Source: Collinsella aerofaciens (GTDB lineage Bacteria > Actinomycetota > Coriobacteriia > Coriobacteriales > Coriobacteriaceae). From it: a stretch of 64,000 bases of DNA. Position 1 is the first letter of the stretch; each line of letters starts with the position of its first letter. Shown here piece by piece: positions 50,682-59,970 of this stretch. The DNA lies in assembly GCF_018785265.1 (NCBI RefSeq), contig NZ_WQPK01000045.1:62001-126000 (forward strand), written 5' to 3'. Under the pieces are notes generated by a model. That model had not been told where the DNA came from. It was given only the letters and a program-made list of their open reading frames with translations, and searched no databases. Position numbers and translations under genes: made by a program.

Positions 50682-53681
50682 ATGAGCGACATCATGAGGC
50701 CGATCCCGTTTTCGCAGCTGATGAACTGGATCATCGAGGAGCACAAGACTCAGGGCGCCGTCTTTGGCGTGCGCAAGATGGTCACGACCAACCAGGAGGG
50801 CGCGCTTCCCATTTTTGACGAGCGCATCGAGACTCCGTTTGGCCCGGCCGCCGGTCCCAATACGCAGCTGGCCCAGAACATCGTGGCATCCTACGTGGCC
50901 GGTTCCCGCTTCTTTGAGCTCAAGACCGTTCAGGTTATGGACGGCGAGGAGCTCTCCAAGTGTGTGAACAAGCCCTGCATCGTGGCGCAGGACGAGTGCT
51001 ACAACTGCGAGTGGTCGACCGAGCTCGAGGTTCCGCAGGCCTTTGCCGAGTACGTGAAGGCATGGTTTGCCTGCCACCTGATCGCTCGCGAGTACGGCCT
51101 GGGCAGCCCGGATGGTTTTGTCTTCAACATGTCCGTGGGTTATGACCTCGAGGGCATCAAGAGCCCCAAGGTCGATGCGTACATTGAGGGCATGAAGGAC
51201 GCCAGCGGCTCCGAGGTTTGGAACGAGTGCCGCACGTGGGCGCTCGCTAACCTGGACAAGTTTGAGAATGTCGATGCCGCGTTTGTCGAGTCCATCCCGG
51301 CGCGCGTCTCCAACTCCATTACCGAGTCCACGCTGCATGGCTGCCCGCCGGCGGAGATCGAGCGCATCGCGACCTATCTGATTACCGAGAAGGGTCTCAA
51401 CACCTACATCAAGTGCAACCCCACGCTGCTGGGCTATGAGTTTGCTCGCCAGCGCCTCAACGAGCTGGGCTTCGACTACATCGTCTTCGACGATACGCAC
51501 TTCCGCGAGGACCTGCAGTGGGCCGACGCCGTGCCCATGTTCGAGCGCCTGATTGCCCTGTGCGCCGAGCGCGGCCTGGAGTTTGGCGTCAAGCTCACCA
51601 ACACCTTCCCCGTCGACGTGACGAGGAACGAGCTGCCTTCCACCGAGATGTACATGTCCGGCCGTTCGCTGTTCTCGCTGACCATCGAGGCCGCCCGTCG
51701 CATTACCGAGCAGTTCGATGGCAAGCTGCGTATCAGCTACTCCGGCGGTGCCACGGCCTACAACATCCGCGCCCTGTACGATGCCGGTATTTGGCCCGTC
51801 ACCCTGGCGACCGACGTGCTCAAGCCCGGTGGCTACGAGCGCTTTAGCCAGATGGCCGGCGAGTTCACCGATCTGGACGGCAGGCCGTTTGAGGGCGTCT
51901 CTCTCGAGGCCGTGACGGCGATCCAGAACGACTCGCTCACCAACCCGCTCTACAAGAAGCCGCTGCGCCCGCTGCCCGACCGCAAGGTTGCCGGCAAGAG
52001 CCCGCTTTCCGACTGCTTTACCACGCCGTGTCGCACGAGCTGCCCCATCCAGCAGGATATTCCCGCCTACCTGGCGGCTGTTGACGAGGGCCGCTACGAG
52101 GACGCGCTCAACATCATCATCGAGCGCAACGCTCTGCCGTTCATTACCGGCACCATCTGCCCGCATCCCTGCGGCTGTGCCTGCGAGCGTGCGTTCTACG
52201 AGCCCGAGGGCGCCCAGATTCGCGCCAGTAAGCTCAAGGCCGCCCGCGAGGCCATGACCGCCGTGCTGCCCAAGCTGCGTGCCCAGGCCATCGCAAACGA
52301 CGGCGAGCGCAACGTTGCCGTTATCGGCGGCGGCCCGGCCGGCCTGGCGACGGCGTTCTTCCTGACGCGTGCCGGCGTGCCCGTCACCATCTTTGAGGCC
52401 CGCGATTCGCTCGGTGGCGTGGTCCGTCACGTGATTCCCGAGTTCCGCATCGCGAGCGACGATATCTCCCACGATGCCGAGCTCTGCCTAGCCTTTGGCG
52501 CCAAGGTGCAGCTCAACGCTCGCGTGGATTCCATCGACGAACTCAAGGCTCAAGGCTTTACCGACGTGGTCGTGGCCACCGGTGCCTGGATGCCCGGCTC
52601 TGCGGGCTTGGGCGAGGGCGCCGAGCTCGATGTGCTGGAGTTCCTCGAGGCCGCCAAGAAGGGCGAGAAGCTCGAGCTGGGCGAGGACGTCGTGGTCATT
52701 GGCGCCGGCAACACCGCCATGGACGCGGCCCGCGTGGCCAAGCGCCTGGCCGGCGTGAAGAACGTGCGCCTGGTGTATCGCCGCACCAAGAAGCAGATGC
52801 CCGCCGACGAGGAAGAGCTCGATCTTGCTCTTGCCGACGGCGTTGAGTTCTGCGAGCTGCTGGCACCTAAGGCGCTCAACGGCGCCGTGCTGACCTGCGA
52901 CGTTATGGAGCTTGGCGAGCCGGATGCAAGCGGCCGTCGCAGCCCCGCCGCCACGGGCGAGACCATCGAGCTTCCCGCCACCACGGTGATCTGCGCCGTG
53001 GGCGAGGGCATCGATGCCAGCCTGTACGATGCCGCGGGCGTCGAGCACGACCGTCGCGGCCGCCTTGCCGCCACCTCCACCGGCGTCGAGGGCGTCTGGG
53101 CTGCGGGCGACTGCCGCCGCGGTCCTGCCACCGTGGTCGAGGCCATCGCCGATGCCGCCGAGGTCGCTCGTGCCATCGCCGGCGTGGACTTTAACAAGTA
53201 CGCCGACTGTAACGAGCAGGCCGGCCGCGAGGACACCTGCTACGAGCGCAAGGGGTCGCTGTGCCGCGACAAGCGCAACTGCACCAAGACCCGCTGCCTG
53301 GGCTGCGGCTCGGTGTGCGAGGTCTGCTGCGACGTGTGCCCCAACCGCGCCAACGTTGCCATTAAGGTGCCGGGCCTGGCCAAGCATCAGGTCGTCCATG
53401 TCGACGGCATGTGCAACGAGTGCGGCAACTGCGCCGTGTTCTGTCCCTACCAGGAGGGTCGTCCCTACAAGGACAAGCTCACCCTGTTCTGGAGCGAGCA
53501 GGACATGGAGAACTCCGAGAACGAGGGCTTCCTGGCGGTGGACGAGGACCACTTTAAGGTCCGCGTGGCCGGCACGGTCCGCACCGTCTCGGTCGATGCC
53601 GTCAACACCGGTCTTCCCGAGGCCGTCCGCCTGACCATCAGGGCTGTGCGCGACAACTATTCGTACCTTCTTAAGAAATAG
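50682..53681 (+). CDS. ygfK: YgfK, putative selenate reductase / purine-pathway flavoprotein
   Basis: Large iron-sulfur flavoprotein, 999 residues from ATG 50682 (AGAGAGGAG upstream; the frame is open to 50559 but the extra part is Arg-rich non-coding). The N-terminal about 440 residues resemble the TIM barrel of dihydropyrimidine dehydrogenase (TLHGCPPAEIERI and YIKCNPTLLGYEF). Then an iron-sulfur domain (TTPCRTSCPIQQDIPAYL, CPHPCGCACER), an FAD/NADPH module (VAVIGGGPAGLATAF, then VVIGAGNTAMDAAR) and C-terminal clusters (GCGSVCEVCCDVCP, CNECGNCAVFCPYQEG). The layout suits electron transfer between NAD(P)H and the molybdenum hydroxylase. In E. coli ygfK neighbours ssnA and xdhD as here. Confidence 0.9.
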   Translation: MSDIMRPIPFSQLMNWIIEEHKTQGAVFGVRKMVTTNQEGALPIFDERIETPFGPAAGPNTQLAQNIVASYVAGSRFFELKTVQVMDGEELSKCVNKPCIVAQDECYNCEWSTELEVPQAFAEYVKAWFACHLIAREYGLGSPDGFVFNMSVGYDLEGIKSPKVDAYIEGMKDASGSEVWNECRTWALANLDKFENVDAAFVESIPARVSNSITESTLHGCPPAEIERIATYLITEKGLNTYIKCNPTLLGYEFARQRLNELGFDYIVFDDTHFREDLQWADAVPMFERLIALCAERGLEFGVKLTNTFPVDVTRNELPSTEMYMSGRSLFSLTIEAARRITEQFDGKLRISYSGGATAYNIRALYDAGIWPVTLATDVLKPGGYERFSQMAGEFTDLDGRPFEGVSLEAVTAIQNDSLTNPLYKKPLRPLPDRKVAGKSPLSDCFTTPCRTSCPIQQDIPAYLAAVDEGRYEDALNIIIERNALPFITGTICPHPCGCACERAFYEPEGAQIRASKLKAAREAMTAVLPKLRAQAIANDGERNVAVIGGGPAGLATAFFLTRAGVPVTIFEARDSLGGVVRHVIPEFRIASDDISHDAELCLAFGAKVQLNARVDSIDELKAQGFTDVVVATGAWMPGSAGLGEGAELDVLEFLEAAKKGEKLELGEDVVVIGAGNTAMDAARVAKRLAGVKNVRLVYRRTKKQMPADEEELDLALADGVEFCELLAPKALNGAVLTCDVMELGEPDASGRRSPAATGETIELPATTVICAVGEGIDASLYDAAGVEHDRRGRLAATSTGVEGVWAAGDCRRGPATVVEAIADAAEVARAIAGVDFNKYADCNEQAGREDTCYERKGSLCRDKRNCTKTRCLGCGSVCEVCCDVCPNRANVAIKVPGLAKHQVVHVDGMCNECGNCAVFCPYQEGRPYKDKLTLFWSEQDMENSENEGFLAVDEDHFKVRVAGTVRTVSVDAVNTGLPEAVRLTIRAVRDNYSYLLKK

Positions 53682-53692
53682 GCGAGTCTCTT

Positions 53693-54172
53693 ATGGCCAA
53701 ATCCATTCAACATAACGTGGCCTACGTTGCCTGCGGAAGCGGTTGCGCCTCCGCAGGCGGCGACGCCCGCTGCAGCGAAGGCTGCATTGGCTGTGGCGCT
53801 TGCGTCGCGGCCTGCCCCCACGGCGCCATTGCGCTGGTCGATGGCATCGCCCGCGTGGATCGCTCCAAGTGCACGGGCTGTGGCCTGTGCGGCATGGCGT
53901 GCCCGCAGCGCGTGATTGCCTTCGTTCCCGGCTACCAGAATATCCTGGTGCGCTGCAACAACACCGATAAGGGCGCCATCGCTCGCAAGATTTGCGACAC
54001 GAGCTGCATCGGTTGCGGCATGTGCGCCAAAAAGTGCCCCGCTGGCGCTATCCGTATCGAGGACAACTGCGCCCATATCGACGGCGTGGACTGCCTATCG
54101 TGCGGCATGTGCGCCGTCGTCTGCCCGCATGGCGCCATTCACGACCGCACCGGCATCGCCGCCGGCGTGTAG
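53693..54172 (+). CDS. Polyferredoxin with four [4Fe-4S] motifs
   Basis: 159 residues with four CxxCxxCxxxCP motifs (CIGCGACVAACP, CTGCGLCGMACP, CIGCGMCAKKCP, CLSCGMCAVVCP), plus extra cysteines at the N-terminus (CGSGC). Resembles the RnfB-like ferredoxin domain. It sits 11 nt after ygfK and 12 nt before xdhD, so it probably passes electrons between the two. No membrane segment. Confidence 0.9.
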   Translation: MAKSIQHNVAYVACGSGCASAGGDARCSEGCIGCGACVAACPHGAIALVDGIARVDRSKCTGCGLCGMACPQRVIAFVPGYQNILVRCNNTDKGAIARKICDTSCIGCGMCAKKCPAGAIRIEDNCAHIDGVDCLSCGMCAVVCPHGAIHDRTGIAAGV

Positions 54173-54184
54173 AAGGGAATCACC

Positions 54185-56962
54185 ATGGCACAGGAATTCA
54201 CTTTTACCGTTAACGGCGTCGAGCACACGACGACCCAAAACAAGCCGCTGCTGCGCTACCTGCGCGACGACCTGCATATTCACTCCGCCAAGGACGGCTG
54301 CTCCGAGGGCGCGTGCGGTACCTGCACCATCCATGTGGACGGTGCGGCCATCAAGGCTTGCGTGCTGACCACCGCTCTTGCCGCCGGACGCGACATCGTG
54401 ACTGTCGAGGGCCTGCCCGAGGACGTGCGCGAGGCATTTGTGTACGCCTTTGGCGCCGTGGGCGCCGTGCAGTGCGGTTTTTGCATCCCCGGTATGGTCA
54501 TGGCGGGCGCTGCGCTCATCGCCGAGGATCCCGAGCCCACCGAGGAGCAGATCAAGTACGCCATCCGTGGCAACGTCTGCCGCTGCACCGGCTACAAGAA
54601 GATCATCGAGGGTATTTCGCTGGCAGCTGCGGTGCTCCGCGGCGAAAAGCAGATCGACGAGGACTTGGAGCGCGGCGACGACTACGGTGTGGGCAAGCGC
54701 GCCTTCCGCATCGACGTGCGCAAGAAGGTACTCGGCGAGGGCAAGTACCCCGACGACATCGACGAGCTCGATCAGCCAGGTCTGACCTACGCCAGCGCCG
54801 TGCGCTCCAAGTATCCGCGCGCCCGCGTGCTCTCCATCGACACTTCCAAGGCCGAGGCTCTGCCCGGCGTGGTGGGCATCCTGCGCGCCGAGGACGTGCC
54901 GGTCAACCAAGTCGGCCACCTTATCCAGGACTGGGACGTCATGATCGCCCAGGGCGATATCACTCGCTGCGTGGGTGACGCCATCGTGCTGGTGGTTGCC
55001 GAGGACGAGGCGACGCTCGAGAAGGCCAAGAAGCTCGTCAAGATCGATTACGAGCCGCTGGAGCCCGTGCGTAACATTGTCGAGGCCAAGGCTGCCGACG
55101 CCCCGCGCCTGCACGACAGCTTCTTTGCCTTTGGCAACACGGTGGAGCTCAAGGACAACGTGTGCCAGAGCCGTCACGTGACGCGCGGCGACGCCGCCAA
55201 GGCGCTGGCCGAAAGCGCGTTTACCGTAACGCAGCGCTTTACCACGCCCTTTACCGAGCATGCCTTCTTGGAGCCCGAGTGCGCCGTCGCCTTCCCGTAC
55301 AAGAACGGCGTCAAGGTGCAGTCGACCGACCAGGGTGCCTACGACACGCGCAAAGAGTGTGCCCACATGTTTGGCTGGGATAGCGAACCCGAGCGCGTGG
55401 TCGTCGAGACCATGCTCGTGGGTGGCGGCTTTGGCGGTAAGGAGGACGTTTCGGTCCAGCACCTGGCTGCGCTCGCCGCATATAAGTTCCAGCGTCCTGT
55501 GAAGTGCAAGCTCACGCGTGCCGAGTCGCTCGCTTTCCATCCCAAGCGCCACGCCATGGACGGCACCTTTACACTGGGCTGCGACGCCGAGGGCAACTTT
55601 ACCGGCCTGGACTGCGAGATCAACTTTGATACCGGCGCCTACGCGTCGCTGTGCGGCCCGGTGCTCGAGCGCGCCTGCACGCATGCCGTCGGCCCCTACA
55701 AGTACCAGAACACCGACATTCGCGGCTTTGGCTACTACACCAACAACCCGCCCGCCGGTGCGTACCGCGGCTTTGGCGTTTGCCAGTCCGAGTTTGCGCT
55801 CGAGAGCCTGATCGACCTGCTGGCCGAAAAGGTCGGTTTGGATCCGTGGGAGATTCGCTACCGCAACGCCATCGAGCCGGGCGAGGTTCTGCCCAACGGC
55901 CAGATTGCCGACTGCTCCACGGCGCTTAAGGAGACACTGCTCGAGGTCAAGGATGCCTACTATGCGCATCCCGGCCACGCCGGCATCGCCTGCGCCATGA
56001 AGAACGCCGGCGTGGGCGTGGGCCTGCCCGATGCCGGCCGCTGCAAGATTCGCATCGAGAACGGCGTGGCCGTGGTCTATGCCGCCACGTCCGACATCGG
56101 CCAGGGCTGCAACACCGTCTTTTTGCAGGACGTTGCCGAGGCCTGCGGTCTGCCGCTTCGCTGCATCGCCAACGGCGAGTGCTCCACCGAGAATGCTCCC
56201 GACTCCGGCACCACGTCTGGCTCGCGTCAGACGGTCGTGACCGGCGAGGCCGTGCGCGGTGCCGCCTTCCTGCTGCGCGATGCCATGCTTGACATCGAGG
56301 CCGGCAAGCCCGCACCCGATACTCCCGTGAGCGCGCATGGCGACGGCGTCAAGATCGAGTATGACGACGGTCGCGCCTATCAGCTGCACACGCAGGAGCT
56401 CGTCGCCGGCCAGGGTATGCATCCTCAGGATCCTGCGGCTGCCATCAAGGCGCTCGAGGGATGCGAGTTTGGCTACGTGTATCTGGAGCCGACCGACAAA
56501 CTGGGCGCCGACGTTCCCAACCCCAAGAGCCACATCTGCTACGGCTTTGCCACGCATGTGGTCATTCTGGACGATGACGGCCGCGTGAGCGAGGTCTATG
56601 CCGCGCACGATTCCGGCAAGGTGGTCAACCCCATCTCCATCCAGGGCCAGATCGAAGGCGGCGTGCTCATGGGTATGGGCTATGCGCTTACCGAGGACTG
56701 GCCGCTCAAGGACTGCGTACCCCAGGCAAGGTACGGCACGCTCGGGCTGTTCCGTGCGCCCGAGATTCCGGATATCCACGCCATTTACGTGGAGAAGGAC
56801 GAGCTGTTGCCCGTGGCATACGGCGGTAAGGGCATCGGCGAGATCGCAACGATCCCCACGGCGCCCGCCGTGCAGAACGCCTACCACGCATTCGACGGCA
56901 AGCTGCGTCCGGATCTGCCCATGGTGGATACGCCGTACAGCCGCGCTCGTCACCGCGGGTAG
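54185..56962 (+). CDS. xdhD: XdhD-type molybdenum hydroxylase (xanthine/hypoxanthine dehydrogenase)
   Basis: Single 925-residue chain with the two [2Fe-2S] domains (GCSEGACGTC and CGFC...CRCTGY) fused to the molybdopterin domain, as in E. coli XdhD and selenium-dependent Mo hydroxylases. GGGFGGKEDVS and SARRTG-like loops (TTSGSRQTVVTG) and the active-site Glu886 in GGKGIGEIAT are present. It oxidises a purine or related heterocycle using water as oxygen source. There is no FAD-binding subunit (YgfM/XdhB type) next to it, so YgfK or the ferredoxin likely accepts the electrons. ATG 54185. Ends the operon before a terminator. Confidence 0.9.
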   Translation: MAQEFTFTVNGVEHTTTQNKPLLRYLRDDLHIHSAKDGCSEGACGTCTIHVDGAAIKACVLTTALAAGRDIVTVEGLPEDVREAFVYAFGAVGAVQCGFCIPGMVMAGAALIAEDPEPTEEQIKYAIRGNVCRCTGYKKIIEGISLAAAVLRGEKQIDEDLERGDDYGVGKRAFRIDVRKKVLGEGKYPDDIDELDQPGLTYASAVRSKYPRARVLSIDTSKAEALPGVVGILRAEDVPVNQVGHLIQDWDVMIAQGDITRCVGDAIVLVVAEDEATLEKAKKLVKIDYEPLEPVRNIVEAKAADAPRLHDSFFAFGNTVELKDNVCQSRHVTRGDAAKALAESAFTVTQRFTTPFTEHAFLEPECAVAFPYKNGVKVQSTDQGAYDTRKECAHMFGWDSEPERVVVETMLVGGGFGGKEDVSVQHLAALAAYKFQRPVKCKLTRAESLAFHPKRHAMDGTFTLGCDAEGNFTGLDCEINFDTGAYASLCGPVLERACTHAVGPYKYQNTDIRGFGYYTNNPPAGAYRGFGVCQSEFALESLIDLLAEKVGLDPWEIRYRNAIEPGEVLPNGQIADCSTALKETLLEVKDAYYAHPGHAGIACAMKNAGVGVGLPDAGRCKIRIENGVAVVYAATSDIGQGCNTVFLQDVAEACGLPLRCIANGECSTENAPDSGTTSGSRQTVVTGEAVRGAAFLLRDAMLDIEAGKPAPDTPVSAHGDGVKIEYDDGRAYQLHTQELVAGQGMHPQDPAAAIKALEGCEFGYVYLEPTDKLGADVPNPKSHICYGFATHVVILDDDGRVSEVYAAHDSGKVVNPISIQGQIEGGVLMGMGYALTEDWPLKDCVPQARYGTLGLFRAPEIPDIHAIYVEKDELLPVAYGGKGIGEIATIPTAPAVQNAYHAFDGKLRPDLPMVDTPYSRARHRG

Positions 56963-57029
56963 AGTAGAGCGCGGACGGCCATCGCTGACGAGCTGTTCGC
57001 GCTCAACATCAACTGCATATGCTGCGCTT

Positions 57030-57064
57030 TTGGCCCCGGCTCCATCGCGAGCCGGGGCCTTTTG
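57030..57064 (+). terminator. Intrinsic terminator after xdhD
   Basis: GGCCCCGGCTC pairs with GAGCCGGGGCC followed by TTTTG. Ends the ssnA-ygfK-xdhD operon. Confidence 0.88.
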
Positions 57065-57068
57065 TTTG

Positions 57069-57185
57069 GAGCGGAAACTGTGACCCGGAATTGCCACTCG
57101 GAATGGGACGTGCTTTCCGGATGGCATGCTTGGCGGAAACTACGGCCCAGTTTTTGGCTCCAGAACGGGATACATTTTCCGGAAC
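57069..57185. repeat. Alternating inverted repeats upstream of the ATPase gene
   Basis: Four related about 25-bp units in alternating orientation: GAGCGGAAACTGTGACCC (57069), CTCGGAATGGGACGTGCTTT (57098), GGCGGAAACTACGGCCCAG (57132), CAGAACGGGATACATTTTCC (57161). Consensus GGGACGYGCTTTCCG and its complement. A second set follows the gene at 58721-58833. Confidence 0.65.
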
Positions 57186-57234
57186 GGTCCACGTGCGGTG
57201 ATGTACCGCCCCTTTTCGTGCTCCGCTTGTCGAA

Positions 57235-57290
57235 TTACGTTATAGCTAGCTATATTATAGGAAGGTATAATATAGCTAGCTATAACGTAA
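57235..57290. promoter_or_regulatory. Perfect 56-bp palindrome with TATAAT, ATPase promoter
   Basis: Arms 57235-57259 and 57266-57290 are exactly complementary over 25 bp (TTACGTTATAGCTAGCTATA...) around GGAAGG. The right arm contains TATAAT (57266-57271), a consensus -10, and the left arm mirrors it, so either strand could be transcribed. It ends immediately before the ribosome binding site. Likely an operator for autoregulation, or a cruciform site. Confidence 0.7.
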
Positions 57291-57305
57291 AGGAAGGATG
57301 GCCCT

Positions 57306-58697
57306 ATGTTTATCGGAAGAACAGCGGAAATATCCGAGCTCAATCGACTGTATGGCACGGGCTCCTTTGAGATGCCCGTGATTTACGGCCGCCGTCGTGT
57401 GGGTAAAACGCGTCTTATCACAGAGTTCATCCAAGGCAAGAAGGCTATTTACTTTCAAGCTCGTCGTACCAATGCAGAGGCAAATCTGCACGGCTTTAGC
57501 CAGGCGATACTTGCGGGTTCGGTTGGTGCTGCAGGCGTGTCGTTTCGTAGTTTTGACGAGGCGTTCGATGCATTGGCTACCATGGCTCGCACGGAACGTT
57601 TGATTGTCGTGATTGACGAGTACCCCTATCTCGCCCAATCGAATCCCGAGATCAGCTCGTTGCTGCAAGACAAGATCGATCACCTGTACAAAGAGACCAA
57701 GCTCATGCTGATTCTATGCGGCTCGTCTCTTTCGTTTATGGAGGAACAGGTGTTGGGCTACGAGAGCCCACTATACGGTAGGCGTACGGCCCAGTTTAAG
57801 ATCATGCCGCTTGATTTTACGACGACCCTCGGCCTGTGGCAGAGCATGAGTCGCGAAGACGCTGCAGTTTGCTATGGTATGACGGGCGGCATTCCTGCTT
57901 ATATCGAGAAAGTCGATCCTGCCGCACCGCTCAAGGACAACATCAAACGTCTTTTTCTTACTCCTACGGGCTATCTCTTTGAGGAGCCGAGTAACCTGCT
58001 AATGCAAGAGTGCCGCAATCCCGAGCAATATGATGCGATCGTGCAAGCAATTGCTCAGGGGCGCTCGAAGATCTCGGAGATTGCGAGCTCTACGGGAATC
58101 CCTGCGAGCAACGTAAAGAGCTATGTGGATAAGCTGGCGTCGCTTGGGATTGTCGAGCGCGAGCTGCCCCTAAACGAGACGAGCAATAAGCGAGCCGTGT
58201 ATCTGCTGAGCGATCAGATGTTTAGGTTCTGGTACAAGTTTGTTCCGCAGAACATCGGGCTGATTCAAAACGATATGGCCGAGATGGCGTATAAACGCAT
58301 TGAGTCGCACGTATCGGATTACATGGGTACGGTCTTTGAGCTTATATGCAGGCAATATGTGTACGAACTCGCGCGCGCAGGCCGGCTCGATGTGGTTCCG
58401 GCGAGCGTCGGGCGCTGGTGGGGGACGGATAATCGCACGCATACGCAGGAAGAAATCGACTTAATTGTTGACGATGGCGAGGGCACTGCTCTGTTTGCGG
58501 AGTGCAAATGGCGCAATGAACCGGTGGGCGAAGACGTGCTGCAAAAGCTCGTGCACCGAAGCGAGCTCTTTAGACGGCAACGAAAAAGCTATGCACTATT
58601 CTCAAAAAGCGGCTTTACGCAGGGATGTCGGGATGCCGCGGATAGCAGGGGAGACGTCAAGCTGATCTCGTTTGCCGAGATGTGCGAGCGGAGATAA
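57306..58697 (+). CDS. Archaeal-type AAA ATPase with C-terminal PD-(D/E)XK nuclease-like domain
   Basis: AAA/STAND-like ATPase: Walker A VIYGRRRVGKTRLITEF (residues about 23-39), Walker B VVIDEYPYL, HTH/winged helix near residues 250-285 (ISEIASSTGIPASNVKSYVDK) and a DUF234-type C-terminus with EIDLIVDDGEGTALFAECKW, matching the D-ExK core of PD-(D/E)XK nucleases. 463 residues from ATG 57306 with AGGAAGG. Codon use is less GC-rich than its neighbours. Such genes are common in gut bacteria, function unknown; toxin-, defence- or mobile-element links have been suggested. Flanked on both sides by repeat sets. Confidence 0.82.
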   Translation: MFIGRTAEISELNRLYGTGSFEMPVIYGRRRVGKTRLITEFIQGKKAIYFQARRTNAEANLHGFSQAILAGSVGAAGVSFRSFDEAFDALATMARTERLIVVIDEYPYLAQSNPEISSLLQDKIDHLYKETKLMLILCGSSLSFMEEQVLGYESPLYGRRTAQFKIMPLDFTTTLGLWQSMSREDAAVCYGMTGGIPAYIEKVDPAAPLKDNIKRLFLTPTGYLFEEPSNLLMQECRNPEQYDAIVQAIAQGRSKISEIASSTGIPASNVKSYVDKLASLGIVERELPLNETSNKRAVYLLSDQMFRFWYKFVPQNIGLIQNDMAEMAYKRIESHVSDYMGTVFELICRQYVYELARAGRLDVVPASVGRWWGTDNRTHTQEEIDLIVDDGEGTALFAECKWRNEPVGEDVLQKLVHRSELFRRQRKSYALFSKSGFTQGCRDAADSRGDVKLISFAEMCERR

Positions 58698-58720
58698 CCA
58701 AGCGCGCTCTGATGTGATGC

Positions 58721-58833
58721 TCGGAATGGGACGCGCTTTCCCTTTGGCGGAAAGCGCATCCCAGATTTCGGCCTCAGAGTGGGACGCATTTTCCGGTAGA
58801 GGCCTGGAGCGGAAAGCACGTCCCAGAATCCGG
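58721..58833. repeat. Alternating inverted repeats downstream of the ATPase gene
   Basis: TCGGAATGGGACGCGCTTTC (58721) pairs with GGCGGAAAGCGCATCCCAG (58746); CAGAGTGGGACGCATTTTCC (58775) pairs with GAGCGGAAAGCACGTCCCAG (58807). Same family as 57069-57185. Confidence 0.7.
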
Positions 58834-58900
58834 GCAATTCGCTGGTCCGGTGGTTGAGCAAGCGCCGCGCCAAGGATGCCGAGCGTAAAACCTACAATGA

Positions 58901-59335
58901 AAACGGCGTAAAAACTGCATTGAGAATGGCGTAATTTCGCAGGATGACGTCGCCCGCTGGTGCTGCAGGAGCGGTGACCTGCAAACCTTGGGTTTTCGGA
59001 CGAGCTTGCGCGAGAGAGCAGGCCAGTATGTGCGCTCGAAGGCCCGCGTTCGCGTGCGCCCCAAGCGCTACTTCTGTGACCCGTCACTTGCGGCGGCGTT
59101 GCTGGGGGGTACCCCTGAGCGGCTGCTTGGCGATATGCAAACGCTGGGGATGCTCTTTGAGAATCTCATCCTGCGCGACGTGCGCGTGTTCCTTTCCACC
59201 TACGGCGGTGTCGACAACAGTGTTCATTATTTCCGAGATGAGAAGGGCCTTGAGGTCGATCTGATCGTTGAGCACGACGGGCATTGGGGAGGCGGCGGCG
59301 TCGACAGTTCGATAACGCCACCGCTCTGTTTCTAA
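58901..59335 (+). pseudogene. C-terminal remnant of a second AAA ATPase (DUF4143 type)
   Basis: After an in-frame stop at 58898 the frame encodes QDDVARWCCRSG... then RPKRYFCDPSLAAALLGG, TLGMLFENLILRD and EKGLEVDLIVEHDGHWG, typical of the C-terminal half of DUF4143 ATPases. The N-terminal ATPase domain is missing and the end shifts frame (FDNATALFL appears in another frame near 59310), so this is a decayed gene. No good start is visible. It shows that the locus has hosted more than one ATPase of this class. Confidence 0.7.
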
Positions 59336-59754
59336 ATCATTGCAATCCCGCGCACGGCACTCAGCAGCTCGTACTCCCTTTGACTCCACTGGCGCAGCTC
59401 GACAGCCTCGACGGCATCGCGGCACAGGTCCAGGAACACCTCGGCTCCCTCACAGAAGTACTCACGGGCAAAGGCTCCGGACCCGCTTGCGACACACGCG
59501 CCGTCGGCAAAGAGCTTCCAGCTAGACGGCTCGCGCGAGTCGTCTCCGAGCAGCTGAATCTGCAGTACGTGCGGATTGCCGGTAGTGCAAAGCACTCCCT
59601 CGAGTTTCTGCACCGTAAAGCGCATCTGGTGGGAGAGCCTGCTCTTGACCATGGCCGAGGCGTAGCCGTTCGGCTTGTCCAGAAGATGCATTCGTTTTGG
59701 CTTGGCTGTCAGGTTGTGGAAGTTGCGCTCGCTGCGCACGGAGAAATTGTCCAT
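59332..59754 (-). CDS. Hypothetical protein
   Basis: 140-residue soluble protein from ATG 59754 (AAAGGAG 7 nt upstream; the longer frame to 59874 lacks a binding site). Features: KPNGYASAMVKSRLSHQMRFTV near residues 27-48, SWKLFADGACVASGSG mid-way and an aromatic/charged C-terminus. No family recognised. Its 3' end touches the ATPase remnant. Confidence 0.6.
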   Translation of the reverse strand: MDNFSVRSERNFHNLTAKPKRMHLLDKPNGYASAMVKSRLSHQMRFTVQKLEGVLCTTGNPHVLQIQLLGDDSREPSSWKLFADGACVASGSGAFAREYFCEGAEVFLDLCRDAVEAVELRQWSQREYELLSAVRGIAMI

Positions 59755-59970
59755 ACGGACTCCTTTCATCGATGTTGGCAGGGCCACCGTGCCTCTTGGC
59801 CGGTTGGCGTCGGGATCGTGGAGCCAACTCTCTACCCCGACTCTGGATAAAACGCGCCCACTCCTTGCGGGCAAGAGGAAGTCTATCAGCGTGTACGGAC
59901 GGAAATCAAACGCCGCCTGCGAAATGACGCGTGAACGGCGTTAGTTTCCCAAGTGATTATTCGGCTTTCA

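Noticed and set aside
50682-56962. Selenocysteine insertion in ygfK or xdhD
   Set aside because: Both frames are open without in-frame TGA; any selenium in this enzyme class would be a cofactor, not selenocysteine.
54095-57127. 1010-codon open frame antisense to xdhD
   Set aside because: xdhD has all cofactor motifs; the antisense text has none.
59284-59850. 188-residue plus-strand frame opposite the hypothetical protein at 59332-59754
   Set aside because: It lacks a ribosome binding site; only its first few residues look like the frame-shifted end of the ATPase remnant.
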